Positions 21,442 to 35,221 are shown, counted from the first letter of the stretch. The stretch is 64,000 nucleotides of DNA from Diphasiastrum complanatum (GCA_029204225.1 CM055096.1:61794957-61858956); one strand, 5' to 3'. Translations and numbers: made by a program. The notes: a model not told the origin generated them from the letters alone.

Positions 21442-22417
21442 TAAAGCAAATCCACCACCATTCCACCCTCTAGAAAAAATGTAGATAATAAAAACAAATA
21501 TTCACTTTTCTCAAAGTTCCCTCTAGCTAGCTTATTAGTAGAACCGTGCATAGACCACTCAGGATGCGGGAGGTAGTGAGTCCATAAATCACTATCAATG
21601 CTAAGCAAAGCACTATCCAAAACTTCTGCACAATCCGTGAATAGAGCAACAGTGCAACTCTTTCTTGACAAAATATACACATCCAAGACATGCATTTGCA
21701 AAGTAGCAAACAATATTGTTTTCAATTCTAGTAATCAATTACTCAAAAAAACCAACTAATAAACCAAAATAAAATGCCTGATACTAATTCTAGATGTTTA
21801 CAAACTCATATTCAAGCCGGATATGCTCTAGCCATATTTATCAACACCCTTCAAGGAAGCCTATCTTGCAATGAAAAGGCTACGACGACCTATTTGAATC
21901 TCTACTGGCAACCTATGTGTAGGTGGACTTATCAACAATATTCACCTCCATCATAAAAAATCATCAAGTAGATGTCCAAACAAGCTTCCAAGAAATTGTT
22001 AGTCCAACTATTGAAGATTGTATCTCCACCAGATAATTGATCTGCCACATAACCAATAGGCAAATCGGGTTAGCACTATATGATATCTTCTTTTCCTTAC
22101 ACATCCTACCTGGCAAACATCTCTTTTCCATAAATTCTCTCATGCGTTGGTACTCATCGGGATAGTTTCCACTGTATATTGCATCTCTGATTAAACACAT
22201 GTCCCCTTGCATCACTCCAACAAAGACAATACTCCAAACTTGACTTCTCCTATCATGTCAACTTTTGTGAACCCTTCACGAAGGTTTTCTTTATTGGGGC
22301 ATCATCAATTATTTGAACATTTGTGTCAATTTTTCTTTTACCTTTTTTATTTGGAACTTGTATTGGTTTTCGAGACCCATCTTAAAAATAGGTCTATCAG
22401 CCATTTGGAGTGCCACT
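21442..22417. other. Unassigned spacer
   Basis: About 1 kb. Reverse-strand frames at 21390-21725 and 21964-22215 have no motif I recognise. No repeat was identified. Confidence 0.4.
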
Positions 22418-24130
22418 TGTATAATTTTCACACGTGTGAGGATGCCACAAAGTGTGATTTGATCTCCTAAGGGATTGTGATTGCATCTAAATGAAGTGTA
22501 GATTGAGAATCAAGATCAAACACTCAATTTAATCTCAAGAGCAGTCATGGCATGAAACTAACATACAAGAACTTTCACATGTGTGGAGAAGTACACATGA
22601 AAAAACTAAGTATGGAAAACAGGTTGCTCTCGGGTAGAGAGAGAAAGTGCCAATCAAGCCTCGAGTAGAGAGACAATCCAATAATGACTAGAAACACCAA
22701 AACTCATATTGATCTCAAAAAACTTAGTACAAAGTGAATGGATTCATCCTACTAGTAGAAACTCGAGGTAGTCCATGCTCAATTCCTATTGGACCCCTTT
22801 TCTAGCACCTCTTAAATCCTATTGGATGAGTGACTCAACATCCTCTTGATTTGATTGGACCCTTCTAATGAGATTGTTTACTAATTCTCTGCTCTAGGAA
22901 ATCAGTTGGCTTTTTCTTGCTCACAGCTTTTTTTTTTGTTCTGCCTGCTGTCAACAGAGACGGTGGTTTTTTTTTAAGTTTATCTTTCTTGTTTCAGAGC
23001 CCATATCAGACATATGAGACTGATGAACATTTTAGTATTGTTCTGCCTGTCAGAGGACACTCAGGTTTGTTACTCTTGTACTGAAGCACATGGATAAACG
23101 ACTACAATCAATCAAGCATGCATGCCAAAATGTTCAACCATAAAGTCAGCATGTAGAACCGTTGAACAATGATTGAATTTCTACTCTACTGCTGCAAAAA
23201 TGAGTTACAATCAGATCCTAAACATTTTACACTTGCATAAATCCACAAAACAAGAAATGAAAACTAATCCACTCTAAGAAAGCATGAGAACTAATCCACT
23301 CTACTATCCACAACCACACAGAAAGGATGGAAGGGCAAGATCATGAATGCATCACTCAAGAAACAAGCATGATCAAGGAGCTCAATGGATGCACCAAACT
23401 CGTGGATGCTCTTCTCATTTCAGCATGTAGTAGATACAATACACAAAAAGCTCCTCTTCTCAAAGAGGGAGTCTCTTAAATAAGCAAGAGAGCTCCTTAG
23501 GTGGCATCCTAGTAAAATTTTCACATTTCACAAATTACAAGTGGAATAATGCTCTCCACTAGAGGTCACCATCAAAAGGTGGCTCACTCTACTTTCTTTA
23601 AGAGGGGTCTACTTGAATTTATTACATTTGCCTTGAAATGCTAGTTCCTACATGGTCATTCCATCTTCTGGGATTCACCATGAGGCTTACACAGTTCTTG
23701 CTTGTCATTACTAACTAGTATTCCTCGACTCTCATTCTTTGTTCATTTCGTCTTCTCAGAGACCTCCTCGATCTAAGATGAGAGGTGCTCTTGAGTTGCC
23801 CTGGTTGAGTATCTTGGGGATTTGTCAGAATCAGCCAACAGATATTCACACTTATGATTGGACCCTTGACCTCATGCCAACACTTTGACTCAGTTCACTC
23901 ATCAAGTCTAAACTTGACACTTGTAGTGAGCCTAACTAGCTCGAGCTAGATCATAATTGACTTTTGGCCTAATGACAGAAATACATGTGTACTTGAATAT
24001 TTAGCCTCTATAGCCAAAATTGGCCCAACCAACTTTCTACACATAGATGCTTGATGAAAAACTTAATGAAACCCCTAAAGTCAACATAGATATCTTTTGG
24101 TATTTTTCACACCATTGTGTCATCACATGA
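22418..24130 (-). mobile_element. LTR end of a B/D-type copia element, split by ~0.95 kb of other DNA
   Basis: On the reverse strand the internal tail (24130-24035, including CAAGCATCTATGTGTAGAAAG) leads into an LTR whose start reads TTGGTTGGGCCAATTTTGGC, close to element D. The LTR runs to about 23850, is interrupted, resumes near 22895 and ends CACACGTGTGAAAATTATACA at 22418. The paired CTCTCTACCCGAG motifs and the GGTCCAATAGGA repeats of this LTR family are present. The rest of the element is missing. Confidence 0.75.
22895..23850. mobile_element. Unclassified insertion inside the reverse-strand LTR
   Basis: This segment separates the two halves of the LTR at 22418-24034: similarity to the element D LTR stops on one side and resumes on the other. 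Read in reverse it begins TGTTGGCTGATTCTGACA, a possible LTR start, so it may be a solo LTR of another family. I could not define its other end or a target-site duplication. Confidence 0.4.
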
Positions 24131-26900
24131 GAGAAGAATCCACTTCTTATCTTGTTTGCTTTGCATTTGCTTGGAAACATGATTGAAGGAGGGTGAGAAA
24201 AAGTCCCTTAAAAGTGGTTCCAGTGCTTGTAATCTGAGTAGTTACATCAAGTAGACAAGTAAAGAAGATAGCAAACTCAACATCAGTTATCTGTTGGGCA
24301 TATCAATATGGCTTTCTTAGTTTTATCAGTCTGTTATTTTGAATGATAATACATTTCAAGGTTCATTTTAAAATACTATAATGCATAGATGTTGCTTGTC
24401 AATCTCTCTATTTTTATTTCACATAATCTTTGATAACAGTTCTAAAACTAGCTCCACTACTTGTTTAGAACAGGTTCAAGAGTCAGCTCTGTATGATTCT
24501 AAATTGTTCTATAGTTCTATTCATAAACTAGTTGCTAACTGCCTAATTGATTCAACTAACTATCCATTGGAACTACCATGACTGTGTATGGTGCCTCAAC
24601 TAGTAAAAACAAGATAGATTGATAAGTTCAAATACACTAAATTAGTCCAAACAGATTTGTGAAAATTCTATAGTGATATATAATCAATAGTTACTTTCAT
24701 CTATCTAACTATAGAGTCAAGTATTTGAGTTTTTTAGAACTCGTGTGGATCCTTAAGTCGATTTACTTTCTGATTCCAATTTCTTTTTGCTTATAGATTA
24801 GTTATGGTTTTGGCATTTAGGGTTTCCTTGATGTATGAAAGTTTTACATCTAAGTACACTTAGGAGGGGCTTTTGTATTGAATCTAGGACATTATATAAA
24901 AAGTATCCAAACATGAGCATTCTAGAACATAAAACCAAGTTCACAAGTACATTGGTTCTAACTGCTCATAATAAAAGGTTTGATTATCCTTGCAAAACTT
25001 TTGTGCCCCTTCTCCAATGTTAGAACATTTGCAAATGTCCTACTGCTATCTCATAGAACATCTGCACATGTTGTGTTGGTGCCATACTATTCTATCCTTG
25101 AAGATTCCCCACTGTTGCATCTGAATAACCTAGAAATGCCTTGTATTTTATGGTTGACATAATGCTTGAACAATTTCATCATCTCATCCTTCATTCTTTG
25201 TAGAAGTTTTCATGTCAAATAATCTAATGAGTTTATAAAAATTTATGAGGTTTTATTAGTAAGATTTTTAATATTTAGCTTGTCTCTTGTTCGATTATGA
25301 ATCATGTGCAATGGATAAATACCCTCTTTTATATCTCAATGAAAAACCTAATTGTGCTACCAATTGGTAACTTACATAACATTTACATTAAACAAAAAGT
25401 TACAATCACATCATGGAGATAAAACTCCCAAGGTTTTGGAGCCCATGACTAATAAGTTGTCTCTTGCATGTGTAGGCTAGGATTCTAGCTTGGGTTCCAA
25501 TGTTGTCACATTAACACTCTTATCTAACCAAGCTGGGGGCATGTGCTTGGATAGTTAAAATGGTAGTTATTGAGAAATTGGAAATGATATCTGGAAAATA
25601 ACAAGATTGAAGAACACACTTCATGATCAATCGCATAAACATCTCATAGTGAGATGGATTATAACTTGCCTATGCAAAGCTTAGACAAATGCAATCTCCT
25701 TTTGGTAGGAGTGGGGCTCGAGGAAGTGATAGAACCAACTTTTAACCCCAACCACACAGGGGTGTTATCTGAAAAAACTGTTGGAAACAATTAAAACTCG
25801 ACAGATGTCTAGCCAATCAAGGTAATTTGCTTAGATTTCTCAAACATTCATTTAAAAGGTTACAATCGTTATTCTTTTGAATAAGAAAGCCATTCAATTT
25901 TTTCCAAGACAAGAATCGTATAAATATATTGGATATGACCCCAAATTTGTTGAGCACAAAAGGGACAATGTCGAAATTAGGCCAGACAAATAATGAATGT
26001 TTAGGTAAATACAAGGCCCTTTTGAGAAAAAATAAAAAAGTTAATTTACATAGAGAAATGGAGAACATCTTTTGTATAAAGCCAACACTAAACGATTTTA
26101 GAAAGAGAAATTTTGAAAGAGTTGATTTTATTGGTTTTTGTATAGGGTAAAGTTTTGCTTCAAGAACTTTACAAATTTAAATCTCGAACAACGGGTTTTA
26201 CAGTGCACAAAGCACCAACGCTAATTTTTTCTTGACTTTTTTAGGACACTTATCAATCTTTGAGATTATGAGATGAATTACGACTAGATTTTCATTATAA
26301 GAAGTACGCTCATGATTCCTTGCTCATTATGAACATAATTTTTCTTCATATGAACATGCCCTAGAGCAAATTCCCTTTAAAACAATCATGTTCATGAGGG
26401 GGCAGGGAAATTATGTAAAAGCATTTAAAAAATGTAGTGAAAAAATCAGTGCAGGCCTTTAAGATTTGCATAAAAATATAAAATGTGCTCCAAAAGGTAA
26501 GGTGTTGAAGGGGTTCAAGCTTCAAAAGTTAAGAAGAGCTCAATTGCAGGTTCCGATGTGTGAAGGGGTTCAAGCTTTCGCCGCATGCGTAAGATCAGCA
26601 ACACCCTTCTGCAGCTAGACGTGACGTGCTGGCCTTGACGGAACAGGGGTTTCACTTACATACATAACTCATTCATTCATTTTGAAAAGTAAGGAAAATC
26701 AACGCCCAGCGGGGGGCCTCTAAGAAAAGTGGGTCTATAGTCAGTAGGAGTACGACTACCTCTCTTTCCCTTCCCTTTGGGCCGCCATAGCCACCCGTCC
26801 TAGGACCCGCCCCCCCCCCCCCCCCCCCACGCATACGATACTACCACTTCCGCTCCTTTCGTCTCCACACTGCTGCAGCAGCCGCTTTGTAATTTGCTCT
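24131..26900. other. Unassigned stretch
   Basis: No gene or element recognised. Short open frames (24381-24581, 24835-25162, 25929-26150) show no motif. The composition changes towards higher GC from about 26570, approaching the SPL gene. Confidence 0.4.
26810..26828. repeat. 19-bp poly-C tract
   Basis: An uninterrupted C run in a locally GC-rich patch. Confidence 0.9.
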
Positions 26901-28580
26901 CACTACGCTGGGCCATAGCTCATTGTTTTGAGGAAGCTGCGTCTTTTAGTTCAGCCAGTTTTTTCATATGTTGCTGAGTTATGGAGACATCCGAAATTTG
27001 TAAGCTTGAAAGGAAAGGGCTGCACGTTTAAAAATAACCGTAACCTAGCTATTCTGTATTGTATCTTTCATTATATTGAACACATTTCAGAGAAAAGCAT
27101 ACAAGGTTAAGCAAATAGATCAGGGCGACCAGCTGGATCTCCGTGCTATACAAGTCTTTCTATGCTGTGTAGAAGAAGAAAGTTTGCCTCTTGATGCGAG
27201 CCAAAATATCTTATTAGCAATCCATGGCAGGGGTGAACTGGTAGTGTTGTCCAGGATGATTTTTCTACATTGTTTATGATTGCGAGAGATAGTTGTTTGC
27301 TAAGCTCCCGGGTCAGTGTTCCAAAGCTGAGCTTAGGGAAGTTTCTTGTCTTATTGATGAGCTGCTCGTGAGAGTGCATGTGGTTCTGAGAAATCAAGCG
27401 GAAATATGAACGGGATGTCAAGCAATAGATGGCCATGAGAAATCAAGTGGAAAGATGAACAGGATGATGTAAAGCAGTATAGAACATGGGCAGAGATTTA
27501 GACGCAGGAGCAAAACCTTTATTATATAGTCTTGAAAGTTGAATTTAAAAGAAGCTTCAAGTCGCGGTTACGAACATGCAGAAGGCACATCGATGTCTGC
27601 ATGGTACTAATATCGAGTATACAGCGGTCGCATGTTGAACTCGTGCGTATCCCGACGCTGGCATCTTTGTGAGTGGTGATATCATCTTATCATAGATTTA
27701 TATACTCACCATAGCCATTGGTCTGTTCACACACGTATGCGTCTCAGACCCAGTATCTGCAGTCGGCGAAAGCAGCTCACTAGGTATCCCACAAAAAAGT
27801 TTTTAAGCTAACCTAGGTGCCTTTGCGACTTGAATTGTCGCAACTTCGCCGCATGAAAGGTCAGCATTCGAAGAAGTTTTCAGAATCATACTGGGGCACT
27901 AGCGTTTTAAAAAAAAGCGATATTCTCAAGAAACACCAGAAGCGCCTAATCAAGTCAGAGATTTGCTTGCTTCTTGTGAAGGTTATTAGTCTTTGGCTGG
28001 CCAATGAGCTTGAATCGACCATGAAAGTGAAATAGAACTGTATATGGCTAATCTATCTTTGAATAAGCAGCTCAATTAAACTTGCAGTCCAGGAGGTTTT
28101 TCTCAGCTAAGGACATACACAAGCCTATCTTTCGCATGAGTCAGCATTTTATGGAACCATTTCCTTACACGTCGAAGGATTTAATGTTTCTTATACAATT
28201 TCTTCAAATTCGGTTTATTTGCAGCTCGTAAGGATGTTTTGTTGCGATCGTAAATGGAGTGAAATGCCTCCAACTGCGCTGCTCAAGAGATGTTAGACGA
28301 GAGTTAAAAAACTGTTGTGCAAGATTGAAGCAATGGACTTCTATTACATCGAAGTAGCAGTCTTAGAACTTACATGAAACAAACCGTCTCGTAACCGTGA
28401 CCGTGTTTGTTGATTCCAATGGTCTACTCAAGGGTTTCCTTGTTGGATTGCTCAAATTTCCCTCATGTGTTGTTAGGACGGATGACGCAGAGATCACTTT
28501 ACAAAACAGTGACTTTGTTGTAACGAGGTTGAATTCCATATTTCTCAATACTCGAAGTTTACAGCATAACTGCCTTAAAG
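26901..28580 (+). promoter_or_regulatory. Upstream region of the SPL gene (promoter and 5' leader expected here)
   Basis: This interval directly precedes the SPL start codon and contains no retroelement sequence that I can identify. The promoter and 5' UTR should lie here by position only. I cannot place a TATA box, start site or 5' UTR intron with confidence. Small open frames here are not accepted as genes. Confidence 0.35.
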
Positions 28581-31536
28581 ATGAACCCATCTGGAAGTTC
28601 TGGCGACCAACCTGGGGCAGGTTGGAATACTGATAACTGGGAGCATCCAAGCAACGTTTGCCACTTCCCAGGCTTTGGTGGGCATTATCAGACAGCTCGT
28701 CCAGATTGGGAGTGGGACAATCAGATCATCTTTTCTCAGAACCAAGCCGCAGGTTCAAGTGATCAAGGGGACATAGAGCATAAGCCTGCAATTTTTTCAG
28801 GTTCACCTGGGACAGATCTAAGACATTACAGCGGAGTCTTTCCTACGACTAATTTTTCCCAAAACCCATCTCTGAATGTATTGAACCAGACAGGAATCCG
28901 CAATTATGGTGGCTTTCAGAGCATGCAAAATATACCGACGGTTCAGTCATTTCATGGAGGTCTTGGCTCAGGAATTCCTGGTCTCGCTGCAACAAACGCC
29001 ATGACGGACATGAGATCGTTTGATCAAAGGCGTCGTCTGTTGGAGATTATGGACTTTGAGCACAGAAGCATAGGTGATCTGTTTAAACGCGAGGAGCTGT
29101 ACCCGGGAGATGTTCACGGAAGGATTGGCTTGAATCTGGCCATGGGAGGAAGAACCTACTTCTCAGCCGAGGACTCCGCAGCAGCAAGACTGGCCAAACG
29201 ACCAAGACTAAACTCTCCTGCTGTGCAAATGCCAATGTGTCAGGCTGAAGGTTGTACTGCTGATTTGAGTAGAGCGAAACACTACCATCGCCGGCATAAA
29301 GTATGCGAGATTCATTCCAAGGCAGCTAGTGTCATGGCTAATGGCCAGACACAAAGATTTTGTCAGCAATGCAGCAGGTATAGTTGACAACATAATAGCT
29401 AAAAGCTGCTGTAATCAGATTCTTCTTATAGAAAGCTCATTTTGTTAATAGTAGATTATTCAACAAAAAGGTGTGAAGGTCTTAGCGAGTAAGTAGAGTG
29501 CTCAGATATCTAAACCCTAGAACCGTGATTTTCTTTGGAAAACAGGAAAATCATGGTTCTTAGGAAGCTTTAGACTCAGTTACATGCTGAAACGTACAAA
29601 TTAATGCAACTGGATTTTGGACATTACGTTTACTGAATGCATCTTACACTTCTTTAAGATGGGGCTGACGGGCATCACATTATCTAGTCTATTTGTGTGC
29701 TCAGTGGATCTTACACTTCAAAAGACGGGCATCAAGTGAAGCTCATCACTCTTAAGAATTTTATCCTGCGGCCCCAGTACACTTGCATTATTTTCTGAGA
29801 TTCTCCTGCGAAGCAGAAGGATTTTCATGAAAGAGCAGCCTTTGAAGGCTTAGTACGTTTCAGTGATCCCTTTGTAACTAGGATCATCACACGAATGATA
29901 GTCACCTTCAATGTGAAATAATTCTATGAATTAAGCCTCCACTTTTCTTCACTGTTTGATTTTATTCTTGACAGAGCAAGAATTTTTTCTTGTAGCGTAA
30001 CTACATGCTTTTCGAAGTGAAACTAAAAAGCGCACAAAGCATAATAGTAACTTGTTAAGCTAAAACGATGCAAGGTAGTGTGCATCCGATTGTAGCAAGT
30101 GCTACAAAGTCGGGTGCTGCTTTCAGTATCTACTTGGTGGAATTGATATCGTCTCTGTTACAGTTGCACTAGTATTTTCTAGTTTGTATCCAATAGGTTA
30201 CTATCACTAATGTCTACGTTTGCATGCAGATTTCACGTCCTATCAGAGTTTGACGAAGCCAAAAGAAGTTGCAGAAAGAGACTAGCCGATCATAACAGAC
30301 GGCGAAGAAAACCACAACCTAACACAGTCCCAGATGAAAGCACAATGGCTCAATCTCTAACTTTAAAACCCGAGGAGCACAACCTAATTCACAGCAATAA
30401 ACCCACTGGTAAGTCTCTCTCTGTCTCTCTGCCGACCAGAAAACCTCAGAAAACTGATAATGAAAGCTGCTGAGATATTGGAGGCATGGATGCCTTATGA
30501 CAGGTCTATTCTTCACCTGATTGAAAGAAAAACTAAGTAATGAGCTTTTCCTTGTCAATTCAGGATCTGCGGCAGACACAACATCGATGCTGATGCACTT
30601 TCCAAAGACTGGCTCACCGTCGGCGTCGACTGAAGAGCTTAATAACAAGAGGAACTCTAACAATATTAGTAGTTTGCAATTGAACGCTTCATCTAGCTTT
30701 GGCAGAACAGATGAGAAACCTGGAGTAAGTCACTCCTTTCTACTAGGCAGCCACAACTCTGCCATGGCTGCTTCGGATTCTCAGCCACCACTATTCTCAA
30801 ACGTTTCACTTGCGCCTTCAGTCTCGTTGCTTCAAGGTGCAACTCGAAATTTTCCCTCAACGCACATGCAACAAGCTACTCACGAAGGATTCTACCACCA
30901 ATACTTACAAGGATTCGGACAAACTGGGCCCAATTTGTCCTTATCATCTCTGGGAGGTGATCCCGGAATGGGCACTCGAGGTCTTCGGCAGCCTACAAGT
31001 TACACTGAGGCAGACCTTGCAGCTCCTTGGCGAAGGCCTGCTGGATTAGCTGATTTTTCCGAGGTAAGCTGAATTATGAATCTTGACCACTTGCTTTAAA
31101 CTCACGTCCAGGAGAGCTAAGCGTATAGAGTGGACGATGTCTGGCGCATATCGCAGTCACTCAGATTTTCTCTATATCTTAGAAAACTTTATTTGCTTTG
31201 CAGTCATCGAGGCCGAAATCTAGCTTAGAGTGGATGGGTGGAAGCATATCATGCCAGGAACAAGGACAAGCAAAACGCCTAGGATCATCCAGCTTGAACT
31301 TTCAAGGAAACGTTGAAGGACATGGACATAGCATTTTGGCACTCTCAGAGTGCTCAACGAGTAGGGAAGGACGAGCAGAAGGAGCGCTTCAGCAATCACA
31401 TGTTCCCTTGGAATTTCTGCAGCAACAATCGAGTATTAGCTCTGACGATGCGCAGGATGTTAAAGGGCAGCAATCCGACATGAAGTTTTCAGACCTCCAG
31501 CCACTGAGACCTTTTGGTTCATCTGTTTACGACTGA
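28581..31536 (+). CDS. SBP-box transcription factor (SPL), 4 coding exons, 602 aa
   Basis: Exons 28581-29377, 30230-30408, 30564-31063 and 31204-31536 join in frame; introns of 852, 155 and 140 bp are all GT-AG. The start [10 protein letters not shown] is the first ATG of the open frame. Residues 220-293 are the SBP domain. Zinc site 1 is C220, C225, C242, H245; site 2 is C261, C264, H268, C280; the basic nuclear-localisation stretch is [17 protein letters not shown]. The first intron splits the Arg codon of QQCSRFH, the conserved SPL position. Before the domain, [17 protein letters not shown] and [15 protein letters not shown] resemble the larger SPL types. The rest is Ser/Gln/Asn-rich, likely disordered, ending [13 protein letters not shown] proteins bind GTAC-core DNA in the nucleus and regulate phase change, reproduction and organ formation; the target here is unknown. 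All residues needed for both zinc sites are present, so it is probably functional. No good miR156 site is seen. Confidence 0.93.
29378..30229 (+). other. SPL intron 1 (splits the SBP domain)
   Basis: 852 bp, donor AG|GTATAG and acceptor TGCATGCAG|A. It lies between codon positions 2 and 3 of Arg266. It is the longest intron of the gene; I saw no repeat or ORF inside it. Confidence 0.9.
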
Positions 31537-33960
31537 CCAAGAAAGAAAATCCGTAAGAAACGACTCGTTTTTAGTATTATCCTGCCTTATCTCTTTTTCG
31601 TAAATCATTGAGTACATTTTGCCAGGCATTGTCTGCTGCACTGAGCTCAAACCTTAGACTACCTAATAATTTTTAGATCATAGGAGTCAGTGCAGCAAAT
31701 ACTGGCTGAATATGCGGCTTCTGATTCCTATGAAACGACGAGATAATCGAAGATTTTTGCTTACCCAATACAAATTTTTCTATTTTGCAATCTTTTGATC
31801 TAGCGGATATTTTTTGAGTTCCGACTGCACCATGGTTAATTCCCGTATGAGATAGCATAATTCTTGGTTATTTCAGTACTTCCTGGTTAGAAAATTTTGC
31901 ATTCCAGTTGTCATAGATGTTAGTATATATGGTTAATTCAAACACTAACTCGACATAAGTTATCGACTAGAATGTGATCTCAAAGTACTACACCCACAAC
32001 GTTGGATCCCTTCTTTCGCGGTCTAAATACATCGATGGAATAAGCTAGTGATAGTATCGCTGTCAAAATAGTTTCCGCCAATATTCTCCTCTCGAACCAT
32101 ACTAAAGTCCAAAAATTGCTCTTTCCTAATAGAAATATGCGAGTAGTCACGCCTGCATATCACGTGCCCAAAAAGTAGGAAAAATCTTTTCTTTTCAACA
32201 TATGATCGGATGTCTCCTATTATCTTTAGAGTTCAAAGTAAGGAGCATTAACTGACTTGCAAACAATCCACCTTGATCCACAATATGAAAAATCCAATGC
32301 GCCTAATTAAGATCAATTTCATTTGATTTACTGTGAAGGTAACGTGTACAGTGATGAAACCGAAGATCGGAGCACGGCGAGAGGTCATCGTGATATGTCT
32401 TCATAACTTTTAATCCATGGTAGCGCCACTTCAGCTCATGAGGAAGTCACCTTACTAAGACTCTTGCACTGCATATATACTATACAATGAAGCTATTGGA
32501 GTGATAAAGATAAACTCTGTTAGCTCGACGCTCGTTTACCTATTTGTGGCTGACAAAATTTGTAAACCTGATAGATGAGAGGAAGTTACGCTAGTAGAGT
32601 TTATAATATAAAGAAGACTCAAAGATAACGAGCTCCCTCACGTAGCTTATGTAGCCAGCAAGGTGATATGAATTGAACCAAACAGCATGCGGTCATCCTG
32701 GACTTGCATGACAATTTTTGGTAAAAGGATCTGCTTGCTGACCCATTATCTGAGTGCCTACATGTTGACATTTTCCAGAAATGGATCCGCTTTTGTGTGA
32801 TTCCTCTAAAAGTTACAAAAGTATCTCAGCAGTAGTTGATAAATGGTTGCTGAAACCACTGCAGAATCTTAACCTATCTTTGCAATTCAGGGATGAGCCG
32901 CTTGTAAAGAGGGTCAAGACACAATAACGATGCTCAATTGAGTGGATGGTTATAATGCTATAATCTGTAAACAATCAAATAACAGATTACTACTGATTGT
33001 CTAAACTTGTCTAATAACAAATTGTTTAAAATTAATCTCCAGCTTTCTAAGAACCGAAACCAACCAGAAGTCCACACTTTGAGAATGACGTGTTCCGCCA
33101 CCCGTATTGGCAAGCAATATGGAACTTCTACTGCGATATCTTTTCATATTTCATGTAAAAAGCCGATGGAGAGACGATTAGGTCTTCATGCAAAGTGGAT
33201 ATGTTGTTGTAGATAAGGAGATTGTGGGCAAATGCAGGAGTGAGGAGGAATGCTGATGCACAGAGTTCATAACGGTAAAAATTATTAGAGAGCGAAAGCG
33301 ATTGCTCCACTTCACTGCCCTATCTTTCCATCTATCTATACATGGATCCATTCACTTATTTATCTTTGTACGAATACATGCGGTTGCTTAATGTTCTCAA
33401 AACAAAAACCATGACAGCTTTTTGGGATGAGGATATATTGACGATTTATAGATTACTTTGGATATTTTAATCAAATCATGTGTTACTAAAGGGTTTTTGG
33501 AGTGTCTTGGAGCTCAATTAGTTACTGTCTAGAGTCCACTTATGATCATTTATAACGTGGTCCTAATCCTTCTTTGCAATGGAGGCGCGGCGCCTTTTAC
33601 TTTTTTCATCGATGTGGTATGCATGCTCGAGTGTTCTTTCACTTAAACTAAAATAAACACTCTTCCCCATAAGACCGACCAGTTGATAGAACTTTCATTG
33701 CATGCCACACATTTGCAGTGAATCCAAGTGAGAAATTAAAGAGTCAAAGGGAGAGTATGAGCCCATGTCTTCGGTACAGCATAACCGTAAGCCATCGATG
33801 AGCTTTTCCATGATACTAAGAGTGCATTCAAATATAGGAATTTGATAGAATATTCACGAGGCAATATAGCATAGTTAATAGTAGCTGATCCGGAATGGAT
33901 TTTATTCTTTAAGGGATTTATCACTATTGTGGGAATGATATGCTGAAGGAAAAAAAGGTA
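31537..33960. other. Downstream flank of the SPL gene
   Basis: No further exon, gene or retroelement recognised. A short part after 31536 must be the 3' UTR; no canonical AATAAA signal is obvious close by. Confidence 0.4.
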
Positions 33961-35221
33961 GTGTTCTATCTGGCATCAAAGGAAGGAATGAATCCGAGGG
34001 AAAGCAATAAGTGACGATGATGAATTAATATAAGATATCTTGTAAGTGGTACTAGAAATGATTGGTAGTGAACGAGGAGGTCTCCCAGTGATACCCTTTG
34101 TGGGTTTGCACATGCTAGAGTGCTCTTGAAAATATAGTAGTGGAAGTTCCACACAGAGAGGACCAAACACAGATAAGGGTATATCCTAAAGTGCTGCACC
34201 CGAGGGTGTGCATATATAAAATGCAAGTTCGCATTTCCAACCTATTCGAGGCACACAATCAAAATTATCAACGCAGTCCCTTGAGAAAGCTGCAATACAT
34301 TGACGAGGAGATGTATGGATTAATACAAGCAATAATAGATTTTAGACTCATTTCCATGCCCCGGGAGTCACCTTGGAAGTGGAAGATGTGCTGACAAGTG
34401 TGCATCATCAACAACATTTGAGTGAGCTTATGGTATTCAAGGTAGCCATTACCCAAGATGGAGCCCAAACGATATAGATAGAGAGGTAGGGAATATCTTC
34501 TCAGCTAAGAAGCGAGTCATGAAAATCAGTAGTATGATCAAGAATTTCTATGGAAAGTGAATGTAGAAATATGGTAAAGTGGAGAAGTTTAGATTGTTCA
34601 ATCTACGAGGTTTAGCCAAGCAATGATTCAGTAATGTTTAAGAGAGCAACAAAATGGATTGTGTAAAGGAGTTGAGTGTTGGAAAAATTTGGAAATGTAA
34701 CAAGTGCTAGCACATCAAACAATCATCACAAGATTGACGTGAACAAGTAAATGCAAAAAGATCTATGGTATTCCAATATTTCAAAATGAGAACAATCACT
34801 ATGTTATTGATAAAAATAGTTAAAGATACCTAAAGATGAATTGGAAATATTGGGATGTCAACATTTAGCCAAGGCAATGCAAAGGATGGAAGCAACAAGA
34901 TACCCCTATGAACTTTGGATTCCTACATGGAGCGAAATGCTCATGAAGAGGGTACTTGTCAAACCATGATGTACCATGGCTTCTGGTGAGGGTGTTAGTG
35001 ACAAGGGTAGAATCAAATTGGTGCTTATAACAACTAGTTGATTGGAAATACATATCGACTTCATGGTGGCCATGGTAAACACTAGTTTTAAAGAATTTGG
35101 TGCATGTTGTGGAAAATGAAGTTGATGGTCTAAGATTTTGTGGTTGGACTCATGTTTAATCATAAATGTTTTGTTAAGATCTGGATTGTCTCATTCAAAA
35201 AAAGAGTTCCTAGTCACTGAC
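33961..35221. other. Unassigned, possibly eroded gypsy DNA
   Basis: A forward frame at 34140-34394 contains a segment (PLRKLQYIDEEMYGLIQAII) loosely resembling the helical region after gypsy integrase. The reverse strand at 34865-35163 lies where the rest of G2 integrase would be. Neither match is good enough to annotate as a gene. Confidence 0.25.

Noticed and set aside
31337-31356. miR156 target site in the last SPL exon
   Set aside because: Codes ALSECS at a plausible place, but about half of the 20 positions mismatch the known site.
34140-34394. Possible forward-strand gypsy integrase tail
   Set aside because: Only a loose likeness in one helical segment; no GPY/F-like module follows, unlike fragment K.
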